This document shows, piece after piece, positions 13,601 through 27,800 of a stretch of DNA of 64,000 bases. The notes under the pieces were generated by a model, which did no database searches, was not told where the DNA came from, and was given only the letters and a program-made list of their open reading frames with translations. Position 1 is the first letter of the stretch. Each line of letters starts with the position of its first letter. The stretch comes from Hippasteria phrygiana (taxonomy: Eukaryota > Echinodermata > Asteroidea > Valvatida > Goniasteridae), in assembly GCA_037893225.1 (NCBI GenBank), contig JAZGUH010000284.1, forward strand, positions 1 through 64,000, written 5' to 3'. The position numbers were made by a program, and so were the translations under genes.

Positions 13601-15819
13601 TGTGTGCCGAACTTTTACGTCATGATGACGCCATCACATGTCACGTGACGTCATCTTAAAGTGGAATTTTTCAAAGTCATATATCTACAAAAGTATAAGT
13701 CCGATTAAGTTGAAACGTAATATCTAGGTATGCCACCGGGTGTTATAAATGAAAATTGACATGACGTTATGATGACGTCATCACATGTCACATGACGTCA
13801 TCTTTAAGTGGCATTTTTGGAAGCCATATATCTACAGAAGTACAAGTTCGATTAAGTTGAAAAGTAATATCTAGGTAGCCCAGTAGGTTTATAAATGAAA
13901 ATGTACATGACATTATGATGACGTCATCACATGTCACGTGACGTCAGCTTAAATGTGCAGTTTTTGAAACTATATATCTACAAAAGTACAAGTTCGATTA
14001 AGTTGAAATGTGGTATCTAACATTGTTTAATCACCATTGAAATCCAATCCCCGACATCATCAAACTACCACAAAATACCTCGAAACAGCCCTGTCTTTGT
14101 CCACAAACACCAAACCTCTCGTCTTCTTATTTTAGTTCTAACCCAAACCCTATAGACTTTGTGCATAGATTTTCTGACTGGCAATTTGGTCATCAAACAA
14201 CCTTTGGATCTTAGGCCAAATTAGCACAGACATAGACCCTTATGCAAAGTCGTGTTTCGAAGAGTGACGTCATGATGACGTCATCTGGTGTCATGTTACA
14301 AGCGATTTAAGATAAATATTTTTTAATTTTTAAAATGCTATATAAAATCAGCCGTGAGACCCCTGATCTTGGTTTTAGTGTCAATTGATAGTATAAACCA
14401 GGATCTTCATTTTATCTCGTGTGCGTCAAATCACGTGACCCTTCCTTCCGAACCAAACCGGAAGTGCCATATAATTTGAAAGTGGAAAAGGATGTGATCT
14501 TGCTTTCATCGATCTTAGTCTTCGCCTAGGTTGTACTTCCCAAAAAAATTACTTGTGACGTCTTAAAATGTTCGAGCGCCCTCTAGCGGCAGGTTGAAAA
14601 ATGTTAAATGAATAATCAGCAGATTTAAACCTTCAAAAATTGCCAAAAAATCAACCGCGAGAGATATAATCCAGATATTTGCTTCAGATAGCATAGTTAA
14701 CATAGCTCTCGAGCTTTTTGATAATGACGTCACGATGACGTCATCAAATATTGGATTACAAGCAATCACAGATTTCTAGATTTAATCTTTGAAAATCAAT
14801 ATAGAATCAATCGAGAGAGATCTGATTTTTCTTTTAATGGGAACTGATAGACTAATCCAGGGTCTTAATTTTTGATATTACATACAAAATCACGTGACTT
14901 TCCTTCCGGTTGAAACCGGAAGTGCCTCATAATTTGAAAGTGGAAAAAGATGTGAACTTGCTTTTAGCGATATTAGTCTCCGCCAAGGTTGTACTTCACC
15001 AAAAAATTACCTATGACATCATAAAATGTTCGAGCGCCCTCTCATCATCATCATCATTCCCTCGGCTGATGTAGCCGTCGGGGGGACCTGAGGGCGGAAG
15101 CAGCTACAGTCCTCCTCCATGCTGGTCTGTCTGCGGCCTGCACCAAGAGGTCTGGCATGGTCATGTCCGTCCACTCTTTGACGTTGTCGTACCAGCTCTT
15201 TCGTTGCCGCCCTCGCCTGCGTCCTCCCTCGACGGTGCCCTGCATGATGGTCTTACAGAGACTGTCGTGCCGTGTGACGTGGCCGAACCAAGCCAGCTTC
15301 CATCGCTTGATGGAAGCTAGAAGAGGTTCCTGGGGACCCAAAAAACTCTCGACCTTGCTCCGCACGTACACATTGGTCTTGTGCTCCAAGTAGGAGATGC
15401 GGAGCAGCTTCCTCATGTATTTCATTTCAAATGCCTGCATTCGTCTTTCTGTCTCTATCAGCAGTGTCCACGACTCGCACCCATAAAGTAGGATGGAGAG
15501 CACCATAGATTTGAAGAGTCTGTACTTGGTGGGGAAGCCGATGTTGCTCTGCCACACCCTGTTGAGTCTGGCCATCGCTGCTGTGGCTGTGGCAATCCGG
15601 ATGCGGATTTCTGCTGTGCAGGTGCCATCCTTGGACAGGGTCGCTCCAAAATACTTGAAGCTTGACACTTCTACTAGTGGTTCGCCATTCATGGTGATGT
15701 TGGCACTGGTGTTGTTTCTGCTGTTCACCATGACCTTCGACTTCTCTGTGCTGACTTCCATGCCGTACGCACTAGCGCTTGCAACCAGTCTGTTCGTCAG
15801 GTCTTGCAGTTCGTTGTTG

Positions 15820-15851
<32 letters not shown>

Positions 15852-18800
15852 CATCAGGTCTATGTCATCTGCAAAGCGAAGGTTGCAGACGGGTCTGCCC
15901 CCAATAGAAATGGAGGTGTGGTGGTCATGGAGGGTCTCCTGCATGATTCTCTCCAGAAAGACATTGAAGAGAGCGGGTGAGAGTACGCAACCCTGTCTGA
16001 CGCCGACGGTTGTCTGGAAGAATTCTCCTAGTTGACTGTTCAGAAGAACTGCGCTGCTGGGGTGCTCATAGAGGGCCTGGATGACTTGAACAAGGCCTTC
16101 CTCGACGTTAAAGCCTCTGAGTACATTCCAGAGGCCATCATGCCAAACTCTGTCTAAGGCCTTCTTGAAGTCAATAAAGTTGTGGAAGAGGTCGCGTTGG
16201 TGCTGTAGATGTTTTTCAATAATGACTCTACAGTTGAAGATCTGTTCCATTGTACTCCGCCCTGCTCTGAAACCCGCTTGCTCTTCCGACAGTAGTTCCT
16301 CAGCCTTCGATTTCAATCGGTTAAGGATGATGCGGAGCATCACCTTACTGGGGTGGCTGATCAGGCTTATGGTCCTATAGTTTTCGCACTGTCTGAGGTT
16401 ACCTTTCTTTGGTAAGGGTATCACTAGTGATTGGGTCCACTCTGTTGGCCATTTCTTCTGTTCCCAGATCTTCTGGCAGAGAGTTGTTAGGGCCTTTACT
16501 GTTTCTTCTCCTCCACTTCTCAGCAGTTCGGAGGGGACGTTGTCCACTCCGGGTGACTTGTCTGCTTTCAGACTCCGTACTGCCGCTTCTACCTCCTCCT
16601 TCAGTACCGGCAGATTGTCCTCACTTTCTGAGGGGGTCTGGTTGGCTTGCAGTATGGAGGCGTCTGAGTGGAGTTCGTAATTGTATGTACAGGCCATCGC
16701 AGTACTCCGTCCACCTCATCAGGACTTCATTACTGTCCGTCAGTAACTTGCCATCTTTATCGTCGATGACAGCTGCTCTCGGCTGACTGGTCTTGGTGAG
16801 GGCTTTGAGAGTGTCGTAGGCCTGTTTGTTATTCCCCGATTCCATCCCTTTCTCAATGGCACCGCACTGCTCCTCTATCCAGTCCTCTTTGGCTGCTCTC
16901 ATCTTCTTTCTGACCTCTCTATGCACCTGCTGATACTGCGCCCTTGCTTCATCGCTTGTATACTTCTCTCTCCTCAGCTCTCGTCTCTTATCGCATAGGC
17001 CCAGAACCTCATTCGTGACCCAAGGCTGGATTTTCTTCCGCTTCCTCCACAGTACCTCTTCAGCTGTTGTAAGTAGCACTTCTTTGATGTCATTGGCGAG
17101 AGAGTCTACTTCACTGTCGAGCAGGTTTAGGGCTGCGAACTAGAGCGCCCTCTAGCGGCAGTTAAAAAAATGTTTAACATGAATAATCAGTCGATGTGTG
17201 TGGCGAAGTTTGCTGAAATCACTTTATAATTGATGTATATAATCGGCTTCATGCTAAGAACAAGTTGAGGGGGATAAAGATTGATGCATGACGTCACCAG
17301 ACCGGAAGTTGCAATGAAAATACCTTTAAACCTGAACAAATTGCTGAAAAATCAACCGCAGGAGATATAATCCAGATATTTGCTTCACATGGCAGAGTTA
17401 ACATAGCTCTCGAGCTTTCTGATAATGACGTCACGATGACGTCATCAGATATCGGATTACAAGCAATCAAATATTTCTGGATTTAATCTTTGAAAATCAA
17501 TATACAACCAATCGAGAGAGATTTGATTTTGCTTTTAATGGGAACTGATAGAATAATCCAGGTTCTTCATTTTTTATATTACGTGCAAAATCACGTGACC
17601 TATCCTTCCGGTTCAAACCGGAAGTGCCTCATAATTTGAAAGTGGAAAAAGATGTTAACTTGCTTTCAACGATGATAGTCTCCGAGTAGGTTGTACTTCA
17701 AAAAATCATAACCGGTAACGTCATATAATGTTAGAACGCCCTCTAGCGAAAGGTTTTAAAATGTTTTAAATAAACAATCGGTTGATGTGTGTGGCGTTAT
17801 TGAAGGGCCCGTATCTAGAGAACCGTAGTTCCGATTGAGCTGAAACTTAGTTTGTTGGTAGACCGGCTTGTGTTATAGATGAAAATTGATGTGACGTCAT
17901 GATGACTTCATCATACGATTTTATAATAACTTTTTCCAGTTTTGGAACCTTTAAGCCATATCTCGACAACAGAACATGCTAATTTCGAAATTATTTTGCA
18001 ATAGGTTTGTTAGAGCATACATACTTACATATAAATGTAAAAAAATGTTTGACGTCATAATGACGTCATCAAAAAATACTTCTTTGAAACACATGTAAGG
18101 GTAGCTCCGATCGTCACGAAAATTAGAGGGTAGCAGATATTGGCATCAGCATGCAAAATCCGAAGTGACGTCATGATGACGTCATCAGACGAGTTTCTAT
18201 GAATTTTTAAATGTTTAAAATTGCCATAGACAATGCACATGTTTCATTTCGGACGTCACTTTTGCCATTAATCAGACTTCTGTGTTAATGAGAGTTTGCA
18301 TAGACTGAGACTCCATACCCAACTCGTGCATTCTACTCTGACGTCATGATGACGTCATCTGAAAGGTGCTTTTTTGAAGGGCCAATATCTAGAGAACTAA
18401 GTCCGATTAAGCTCAAACTTTGTAGGTTGGCAGGCTGACATGTGTTGTAGATGAAAATTAATGTGATGTCACGATGACGTCCGTCATACAATTTTACGAC
18501 TTTTTGAACCCTAAATCCATATCTCGACAACAAAACATGCTAATTTCGAAATTCCTTTTGTAATAGGTTTGTTAGATCATACAATCATATAAATGTGAAA
18601 AATGAAGTTATCAAAAATATACTTTTTTGTAATATATCAGGGTAAGTCCGATCGTCACGAAAATTATTGGTTGGTAGGCAGATATTGTCACTAGCATGTA
18701 AATTCCAAAGTGACGTCATGATGACGTAAACGACTGATTTTTCTATGAATTTGTTTATGTTTCAAATTTCACTGTACTCTTAAAATTGGGCACTTTTTGA

Positions 18801-21800
18801 AATGCCACGAACTTCAAACGGCATATGCATTGAATATATCTACTCGAGATGTGTGCCGAAGCATGACATCATGATGACGTAATCACGTGTCACGTGACGT
18901 CATCTTAAAGGTGCATTTTTGAAGGTCCCATATCTAGAGAACCGTAGGTCCAATCGAGCTCAAACTTGGTTTTTTGGTAGATCGGCTTATGTTATAGATG
19001 AAAATTGATGTGACGTCATGATGACGTCATCATATATAAATTTATGAGCCTTGAAGCTATATCTCATTAGCAGAAAATTCCATATTTAAAATTCTTTTTG
19101 CAATAGGTTTGTTAGCTCATACATTTGTACATTCTTTCATATAAATGTGAAAATTTTTCAAAATGTCCTATTTTTTAAACACATATAAGGGTAGGTCTGA
19201 TCATCATAAACACTGGTGGGTAGGTGTATAGTTTCACAAGCAGGCAAAATCCGAAGTGACATCATGATGACGTCTTCATCTAGTTTTAATTATTTTTCAA
19301 AAGTATACTTTATTCTAATTGCAAAATGTCGTTAAATATAATGATGAATTCACTTTCATTTTCACTTTTACAAGGTAGATTTTGGTGAGAATTGGAAACC
19401 CGCGGAAAAGCCATGTGTTATGTCTGTCTGACAGACACACAACATCTAGTTTATGTTGTACTTCTTCTGGCCTTCCTTAACAAGGTGGTTTTCGAACCAC
19501 GCGTCTCGCCTGCTTAAACGTTAATCATGTTCTCTGCACATTTTGACACCTCAATCGGCACAATAGCATAATGACCAATTTTACAAATCCAGTCTCTTTT
19601 ACAACTTGACCTGACATGACCTCTGACCTGAGTACTTGACCTTTGATCGGACCATCATATAAAGGTTACAATAGTGCATGCATGACCCAAGTTTGATTTC
19701 AATCGGACTTCCAGTTTTTAAATGAGACAAGTTGGACAATTCCAGCCTATTTTAGAACTTGAAATCAAATGACCTTTGACCTCAGTACTTGACCTTTGAC
19801 ACAAGCATAATATAAAGGTTGCAACTATGAATGCATGACCCAAGTTTGATTGCAATTGCACTTCAACTTTGCATAGGCCCTATAAGACCAATTTTACAAT
19901 TCCAGCCTATTTTAGAACTTGAAATCAAATGACCTTTGACCTCAGTACTTGACCTTTGACACAAGCATAATATAAAGGTTGCAATATTGAATGCATGACC
20001 CAAGTTTGATTGCAATTGCACTTCAACTTTGCATAGGCCCTATAAGACCAATTTTACAATTCCAGCCTATTTTACAACTTGACCTCAAATGACCTTTGAC
20101 CTCAGTACTTGACCTTTCAAACAGAAGCTATTGTGCTGAGCCGAAAGGAATTGATGTAGAGAACCCTTTGAAATGGGCCTTCGCTAAACGACTAATTATT
20201 TCACAAAAAGACCCATAAAACAATGTTAAGTATAATATGTACAGCTTTGCTCATACCTATTCTGAAATTTCATGCAAAATTGGTATGTAATTTCTTGACA
20301 TTTTCTAAAAAAAATCGTTGCCTAAATCCAGCGATTTCATTTGAAAAATAACCCTTTTGTAGAATGGATTCTAGTTTTTATTATGCGGCTGCTCTGATCG
20401 GGCGAATCGCGGGCCCTATTGCGAATCGCGGGCTGAATCGCGGGCGAGCTTTAGCCACTGATCTCTATATACAAATCTGGATTGCGCTTTGGCCGTTCAA
20501 GTTGTAGACGGCCGTCCGCCACATTACCACTCCATCCATAGCCGTATTCCCAAACGTATAGGCCTGCTACGTATTCACATGTACACAGGCAGGCGCGCGC
20601 TATGGCTAGGACTAGTGGCGTCACAATATATATTTTGGATGTTCCACACATGCGCGCGCGCGTGCACGCACGGTTATTTAAAAATAACCAATCAGCGTTG
20701 GAAATGGGGAGTGGAAATATGGCGGCTGCTGGCGACATCTGTGCGTAAAGCGCGCAGCGGCCAATGCACAATCCAGATTTGTATACATGGAGATCAGTGG
20801 CTTCAGCCTGGGCCCAATTTCATGGCTCTGCATGCTAACCACAGCTTTCTGCGCTTACGATCACCATTTTGCGCTAACAGCGCTAGCGCAACAATTCTGC
20901 GCTAACCCAGTGAGCACAGAATCCTTAGTTACGGGATGTACGCATGCTCAGGAGCCAAAATTCCCCGCTAACGCGTGAAATACGCTTGCCATGAGCACAT
21001 AATTTTCTGCTACAGTAAGCGGGGATTTTTCGCTAACGGTAAGCAGAGCCATGAAATTGGGCCCAGGTCAGTGCAACAGATAGACCGTCCTAAGTAGTCT
21101 GGTCCCTGATGTAACTTATTAGGAATATTCATACTATTTCGGTCTAGAAACCATACTATATCCCACAATTCCGTTTTCGAATATAAATTGAAAAACATCG
21201 CACATATAGGTTGAACATCGCTCATATATTTGAACATCGCACATATAAATTGGAACATCGCACATATAAATTGGAACATCGCACATATAATAACAAACAT
21301 CGCACACATACATTTGAACATCGCATACATAATGACAAACATCGCACCGCATATATGACAAAACATCGCATATATATTTGAACATCGCACATATAAATTT
21401 GAAGATCGCACATATAAATTTGAACATCGCACATATATATTTGAACATCGCACATATACATTTCAACATCGCACATATAAATTTGAACATCGCACATATA
21501 TATTTGAACATCGCAAATATATATTTGAACATCGTACATATAATGACAAACATCGCACATATATATTTGAACATCGCACATAATGACAAACATCGCACAT
21601 ATATATTTGAACATCGCACAAAAATGCGTAGATTATCGAATATTGCAACGTTTGACATACACGAGAGAGCACAGGCGCTAATAAAAGCGCATACAATACA
21701 ACTGGGGGCGCAAAATAAGACTCACCAAGGAGCAAATAAGACTGACCAAAATCAGTAAAACAGTGTGCGTAAAGGCTCCACCAGAGCACAAAGCCACAAT

Positions 21801-24800
21801 GGGCTAAATACATTGGGAGGAGTTCTGCATCAACCTGGAACCAGTTTATAAAAAACTGTAAGGGCTCCCCGGGCTCCGAAGCATTTCTTGTCTGAGGAAC
21901 TAACGCTCAACAAGAGTAAACTTTGGAAAGAAATGACTCGCTGGAGTGACCAGAAAACGTTGATTTCATTGCTCCTACAAAAGAAAGAACGAAAAGAGAC
22001 CTCACTGTAGGCCTCAAATATAATAACATAAAACGCTGAACATGCATGCCGTGAAAAACATAACCTCATAATGTGGACTGGCACACAATCGCCATAATAT
22101 GTGACATGCGCAGGAGTCTCTGTTTTCAGATATACTTTGTAATTTGCAAACTGTACAATGCAAAATGAAATAAATGAAAGAGCAGACCACGTCGAGCTGA
22201 TGACCAAGCTATGTACTACCCAAGTACATGCCGCCTACCATCCATGCCCATGCAAAGTAATATCCTTCCGTAGGGCCTAAATCGGTATTCACAATTTTGT
22301 TTGAGTAGGCTGTGCCTAGCCCAAACAGTAACATCACTTTAATCGCCTGCCTAGGCCTAGGCCTAATTTATTAAACCAAAACCATTGTTTATTACTCGGA
22401 TAGGCTAGTTTTCAATTTAGCGAACATGTATGGGCAGCGTATGTAACGTTAAGCACGTAGTCTAAAAAGATTGATAATGTGCCGAGCCGTGTAATCATCA
22501 TACACACATCAGGCCCACTTGAAAACGTCAGCCATGTTAGATATAACGCCAGCGTATCGTAGGCATACTGACTAGGCCAATTAGGCCAAAAGTCATAGTG
22601 GCACTAAACAAAAACTTGCCCAAAATGCGAGCTCTATAATTGGAAATTCCTCACCTCGAATTCCACCAATCTTGGCACAAACGAAGCCGCGATGAACTAA
22701 TCAGGGAGAATAACGTCACAAAAGAGAGCAGCACGGTCGAAGATTGTTGAAAAATGACGTTAAAATTCTCAGCAAAATGTTGCTGTTACTCCCAACAGTG
22801 GTGGAATCGAGAATGATGACGCGACGCCAAGCACTTTATGTTAATGTGAACTTTCCACGAATGAACGGCGGTCATTTGCGCGTTCAGCGTGTGACGTAAA
22901 CATAAACAACAACACCGGGTACCAGGCGCGCGCTCAACAGGTTAACGTTTACCAGCGGTATGCCATCCCTGCATGCCAACTACTGTGAAGGCATAGCGAC
23001 ACTGCACCTAGTCTTGGTTCCAAGACGTTCTTAGCGGTGCGACGTATAGCGCGCACGGCCGGCCGACAGCGCCCTCTCGCTACACACACACACACACACA
23101 CGCCAAGGCCAAATCGCTAAGACCGTCTTGGAAATTTCGCAAGTTCTGCTCGCGAAATCGCGAGCAGAATTGTGTGGCATTTGCATGCGCGTGTGACGTA
23201 GCTGCATTATCGCATGTAAATAGCCAACACTCACTAGTCTAGTTTCAGTACTCACGTCGGGTTTACGTGTGTGTGTACGTACGTATGTACGTGCAGCGCA
23301 GTACCAAGCCATTCGTTGTTTGTTGGAACAATTTCTGACCGCGTGGACCAAGCGATCGATTTTACAGCAAATACACTGGGCTTTGGAAAGCTAAAAAGTC
23401 ATCAGATCAGTGCCATACATCAATTTGTACGTGGCCATGATTTGTTTGTTAATTTACCAACGGGATTTGGCAAGAGTGTAATTTTTCAAGCTGCTCCATT
23501 GGTCTTAGATTTCTTGATCGAAGCATGGAGGTGTTTCCTACCTCCATAAACGAAGTAACCGAATGCAAACAGGAGAAAGTGCTGATTATTGTCGTCGTGC
23601 CATTGAAAGCTCTGGCCGTTGATCAGTTACATCGTGCTGAACATCTGGGACTGAAATTGGCAGAGATAACGTCTGACATTCCAGATCACATTTTTGGAAC
23701 AATCCGAAGATTTCTCAATCCTGTTTGCCAGTCCAGAATCACTCTGCTCAAAACGTTAACTGACTAGTAAGTTATTACTTAAACATGAGTTTTCTCCAGT
23801 GCGCAAGCGCGATTATTCGTTTGACCCGCCTGTTAAATAATGCATAAGCAGGTCGCGCGCGCTCCCTTGCGAAATACTCAAGACGTTCTTAGCGATTTGG
23901 ACTTGGCGTGTGTCTGTGTGTAGCTAGAGGGCGCTGCTGTGCGCGCTGTACGTCGCACCGCGCTAAGGACGTCTTGGAACTACACTGCACCGTGGAACAG
24001 AGAGCATTATTCTTCACAAAAATTCTCGAGGTATCCGCGCGTCCATAAACCCGATTAAACTTGCGCTTAATCTTCATATGTGTGCCCTTGATAAACAGTA
24101 TGATGTCATTTTAATTATGCTGGATTTGTCTGCCGCTTTTGACACGGTTGACCACGATATCCTTCTGAGAAGATTGCAAATTCGTTTTGGGATTGGGGGA
24201 AAGTTTGCGATTGGTTGACATCATTTTTAAGAATGAGAACTCAAAGAGTATCAATTGGGTCAATGCTGTCAAAGAGGCAGTTCTTCAGTTTGGTTCCACA
24301 GGGTTCTGTACTCGGACCCGTTTTGTTCTCCTTGTATATAGATCCACTCGAAGACATTATCACCCGTCATGGTCTAAACTCTGTTATTTATGCAGATGAC
24401 TGTCAGATTTACATTTCTTGTGGCTCCCGTGCGGACTATTCATGTGTAACACGCATTGAATCCTGTGTTGACGAGATTCGTTGTTGGATGCGAACAAATG
24501 CTTGCATTGAACGACAGCAAGACAGAGATCTTATGGTTGTTGTCACCTTCAAAAATTCTAGTCTTCGAAATTTAAAGACTGAAGTGCGTGTTGGGGATGT
24601 CCGTACTGTGGCATCTGATTCAGTACGAGATCTTGGGGTGATATTGGACTCGGCTGGAACCATGGATGCGCACATCTCTAGTGTGTGTAGGGTGGCGTCT
24701 CACTCATATAATGGCGGATTGGTAAACTTGGGAATCTTTTTGATCAATCACATACCGGTACTGAGAAACTAATACATGCATTCGTTACTTCCCGATTGGA

Positions 24801-27800
24801 TTATTGTAACAGTGTATTTTCTGGTTTATACGATTATCAGTTCAAGAAATTGCAACATATTCAGAATGCTGCTGCACGACTGGTTATCAGGAGAAAAATT
24901 GATCGTCATGGAGATATGACACCCATATTTCAGGAACTACATTGGCTTCCGGTTGCGGTGCGGGTTGAATTCAAGATCCTTTGTAATATTTTAAAACTTA
25001 TCCGCCATGGTGAGTCAGCGCTACAGTACCTCACATAGTTAATATCAGTTCATGTGTCCAACATTCATACTAAAAGTTGTGATGGGGTTAAGCACAACCA
25101 TCCTAAGATTCGTCCGAAGCCTAGCAAGGCATACGGGGATCGTGCTTTTGCCATCTATGCACCTACTCTATGGAACAGACTACCAACTTCAGAAACATTA
25201 ACGAAGTGGGAATTATTAAATCACAGCTTATGACATTTCTTTTTAAAAGGCATTATTTTTAACTACTAAATTTTACCTAACCGGTTAACTTTTTATGTTA
25301 TTTTGATTTTTTGTAAAGCGTTTTGAGATGTTTATGTAAAACGCTATATTAAGAATACATTATTATTATTATGTTTATAATTATAATTCCTGTGCATGCG
25401 GCAAACGGGCGACTATGCCCGAAATAACCCCAACGGGGCGACGCGCGAGTCGCCCATTTAGAGCACTTTCCCCACGCACCCTACTAAAAAAACACCTCAA
25501 AGGGGCGACTTTCACAATTGGGCGACAGTTATGTGTCGCCCTATTCGACCGCGTCGCTCGAACCCACTCTTGTGTAGCTGTATGTGTCGCCCCAACCGGC
25601 AATTGAGGAAAATTATAACTGTTAATGGTTAAGGAGACATTTTAAAGTTAATTTGGGTACCTTAGGGAGACAAGTGACATTAGGGAGACATTTGGATGTC
25701 TCCCTAATGTCACAGCCCCTTAAATATTGAGAATGTTGCTGTCGCAAATAGGTTATATCGTTAGAGAATGGTCCAAAACATAAATATACCGAAATTCGTG
25801 GCGGTAGGATAAGGGGAAAGTTGGGTTAGGTTACATTAAAGTTGAAAAACAATTTGTGCACAAGTCTATGTGAATGTCTCCCAAATGACCCATCCCCCGT
25901 AATTATTATTACTATTATTATATTTTTTCCTCGTGCCACCGGCGGCGGAACAACGGGGGCCAGGGGGCCTTTGGTCCCCACTTTTTTCCATTTGGGGGAA
26001 TGCCCCCTCCCCCACTTTCTGCAGTTCCGTATAAAGAAAAACAGAAAAGGGCAGCAGCCGGCCGGCACCGGCGCCGTTTTGGCCCCCACCAAGCAGTGCT
26101 TGGAGTGCAGTCCTGTGGCTGAGCGTCAACTTGAAAGGTAGATTTCATATGAAGACTAATGTGAGATTTAGTCCTGACTGCTTTTATTACCATCTTCTAA
26201 GGTCGGAAAGAGCAACATTTGGGCCTCTCAAAAGTACTCGGACATGGTGCGAGAAATTCTTCAGGGTAAGGTTCAAGAGTTCGAGTATGATTATGAAGAA
26301 ATAATCAACACCATGCGGACGGAAATCTCTTACAACAATGCTTCACGAGAACCCTCCTGGCAAAAAGGTACTTGGTGGTTTGACAACATGACCATCTACA
26401 TCGACACACTCAAGGACATCCAAAAGAGAATGGCCGAGGTAGGAACACTTAGAAAATAAAGTCCAAAATGTTGACCTTTTTGGAATAAACTCACAATTTA
26501 AGGGGACATTGCCTTGGAGGCGCCCAATGGGGCTACAAAAAGCTTAAAATTATTAATACTATGGTTGAAAAGATCGTTTAAAACTGCAATATAATAATGT
26601 ACACAACCACCGCTCGTAAATGCGACGTTTGTCTGAAAATCACTGACGAAAATACTTGCGGGGACGAAAGTTTGGTTTGGAACAAAAAGTTGGACTGTTG
26701 GTAACCTGATAGTATACGCGTAGTTTTTCGACAATGATTTTCAGACAAATGCGCATTTTGAAGGGATGATCGTATACATTAATCAATTGAATTGTACTTT
26801 GTAATGATCATTCCAATCATAGCAATTTTGGGACGACGCTTTTTCCGCCTCCAAGCCAAAGTGTTAAGTTCCGTTAATAACTGGAGCGTTGACGCTGTTT
26901 GCAGGTGATCCTCACAAAGCTGAATAGCGCGGTAACTACCGACAATGCAGACCTAGCAGTAAGCATATCCATAATGGTCATCGTTGTCATCGTGTGCGTC
27001 ATCATCATCAAGGTAAAAACAATAACAGTCTTCCCACTGTACAGAGTCATTGAAATTTCCCAAATGATGAATACATTAAATATTACAAAAATGATTTAAT
27101 AAGGGAGGTCAATAAATTGCTTCGTATTTGTTTGAACTAATATCTTGAATATTTGAAACGATCTGTGCTCGCTGCGTGATCGGCATATTGTGTGCAGTTT
27201 ATCTACCATGGTTATCAGGTTAGCATGTGACATTCCCTATGCAATGACACCAGGCATAGGGTTCTCGAGACATTTAAAATTGTTGCAGTGAGCTGCATAT
27301 TGGCTCATGTATTTATGATTCATTTCAACATGCACGTGTGGGGTTGGCCTCCAACAAGAATCTAACCATTTTGTATTGGTGCCTGTTCCCTTCGCTGTCG
27401 GTGTGTGGGAAAAGCTCGGAAACTGTCTATTGATTTGTTTTTGTAGGCTGTGGAGTCTTTGACAGCCAAAATGCAGGTGAATGCCCGTAGTCTGGCCGAC
27501 CAGACCAGAGCCCTCAATAAAGAACGCAAACGTACCGACACTCTCTTGAATAAGATGCTTCCTAGGTCAGTAGTTGTCAGCCTCAAACACAACCAGAACG
27601 TAAGAGCTGAAAACTTCGCCGAGGCTACGATCTTGTTTTCAGATATAGTCGCATTCACCCGTATCTGTTCCGAAAGTAACCCCCTGCAAGTCGTCGAGAT
27701 GCTGAATAATGTGTACACTAACTTCGACAGTCACATCGACAAATACGATGTGTACAAGGTGGAGACGATTGGAGACGCTTACATGATAGTATCAGGTACG

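Larger units (their letters stand above)
12843..19300. repeat. Array of degenerate repeats carrying paired CRE-like palindromes
   Basis: TGACGTCATGATGACGTCA or close variants recur about 16 times (near 12873, 13618, 13760, 13912, 14265, 14724, 17426, 17891, 18051, 18167, 18340, 18466, 18712, 18867, 19012, 19258). Between them, related sentences recur, such as ATATCTAGAGAACCGTAG, GATGAAAATTGATGTGACG and CATATCTCGACAACA. This is an old complex tandem repeat, interrupted by a LINE insertion at 15043-17142. Each site is a near-palindromic pair of cAMP-response-element octamers (TGACGTCA). Confidence 0.85.

Noticed and set aside
15493..16786. Plus-strand frames opposite the LINE
   Set aside because: Antisense shadows of the reverse transcriptase, including a poly-Pro run from the C tract.
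21134..21813. Minus-strand MCDVQIY repeat proteins
   Set aside because: Artefact of the 20- to 21-bp minisatellite; no conserved start, end or splice sites.
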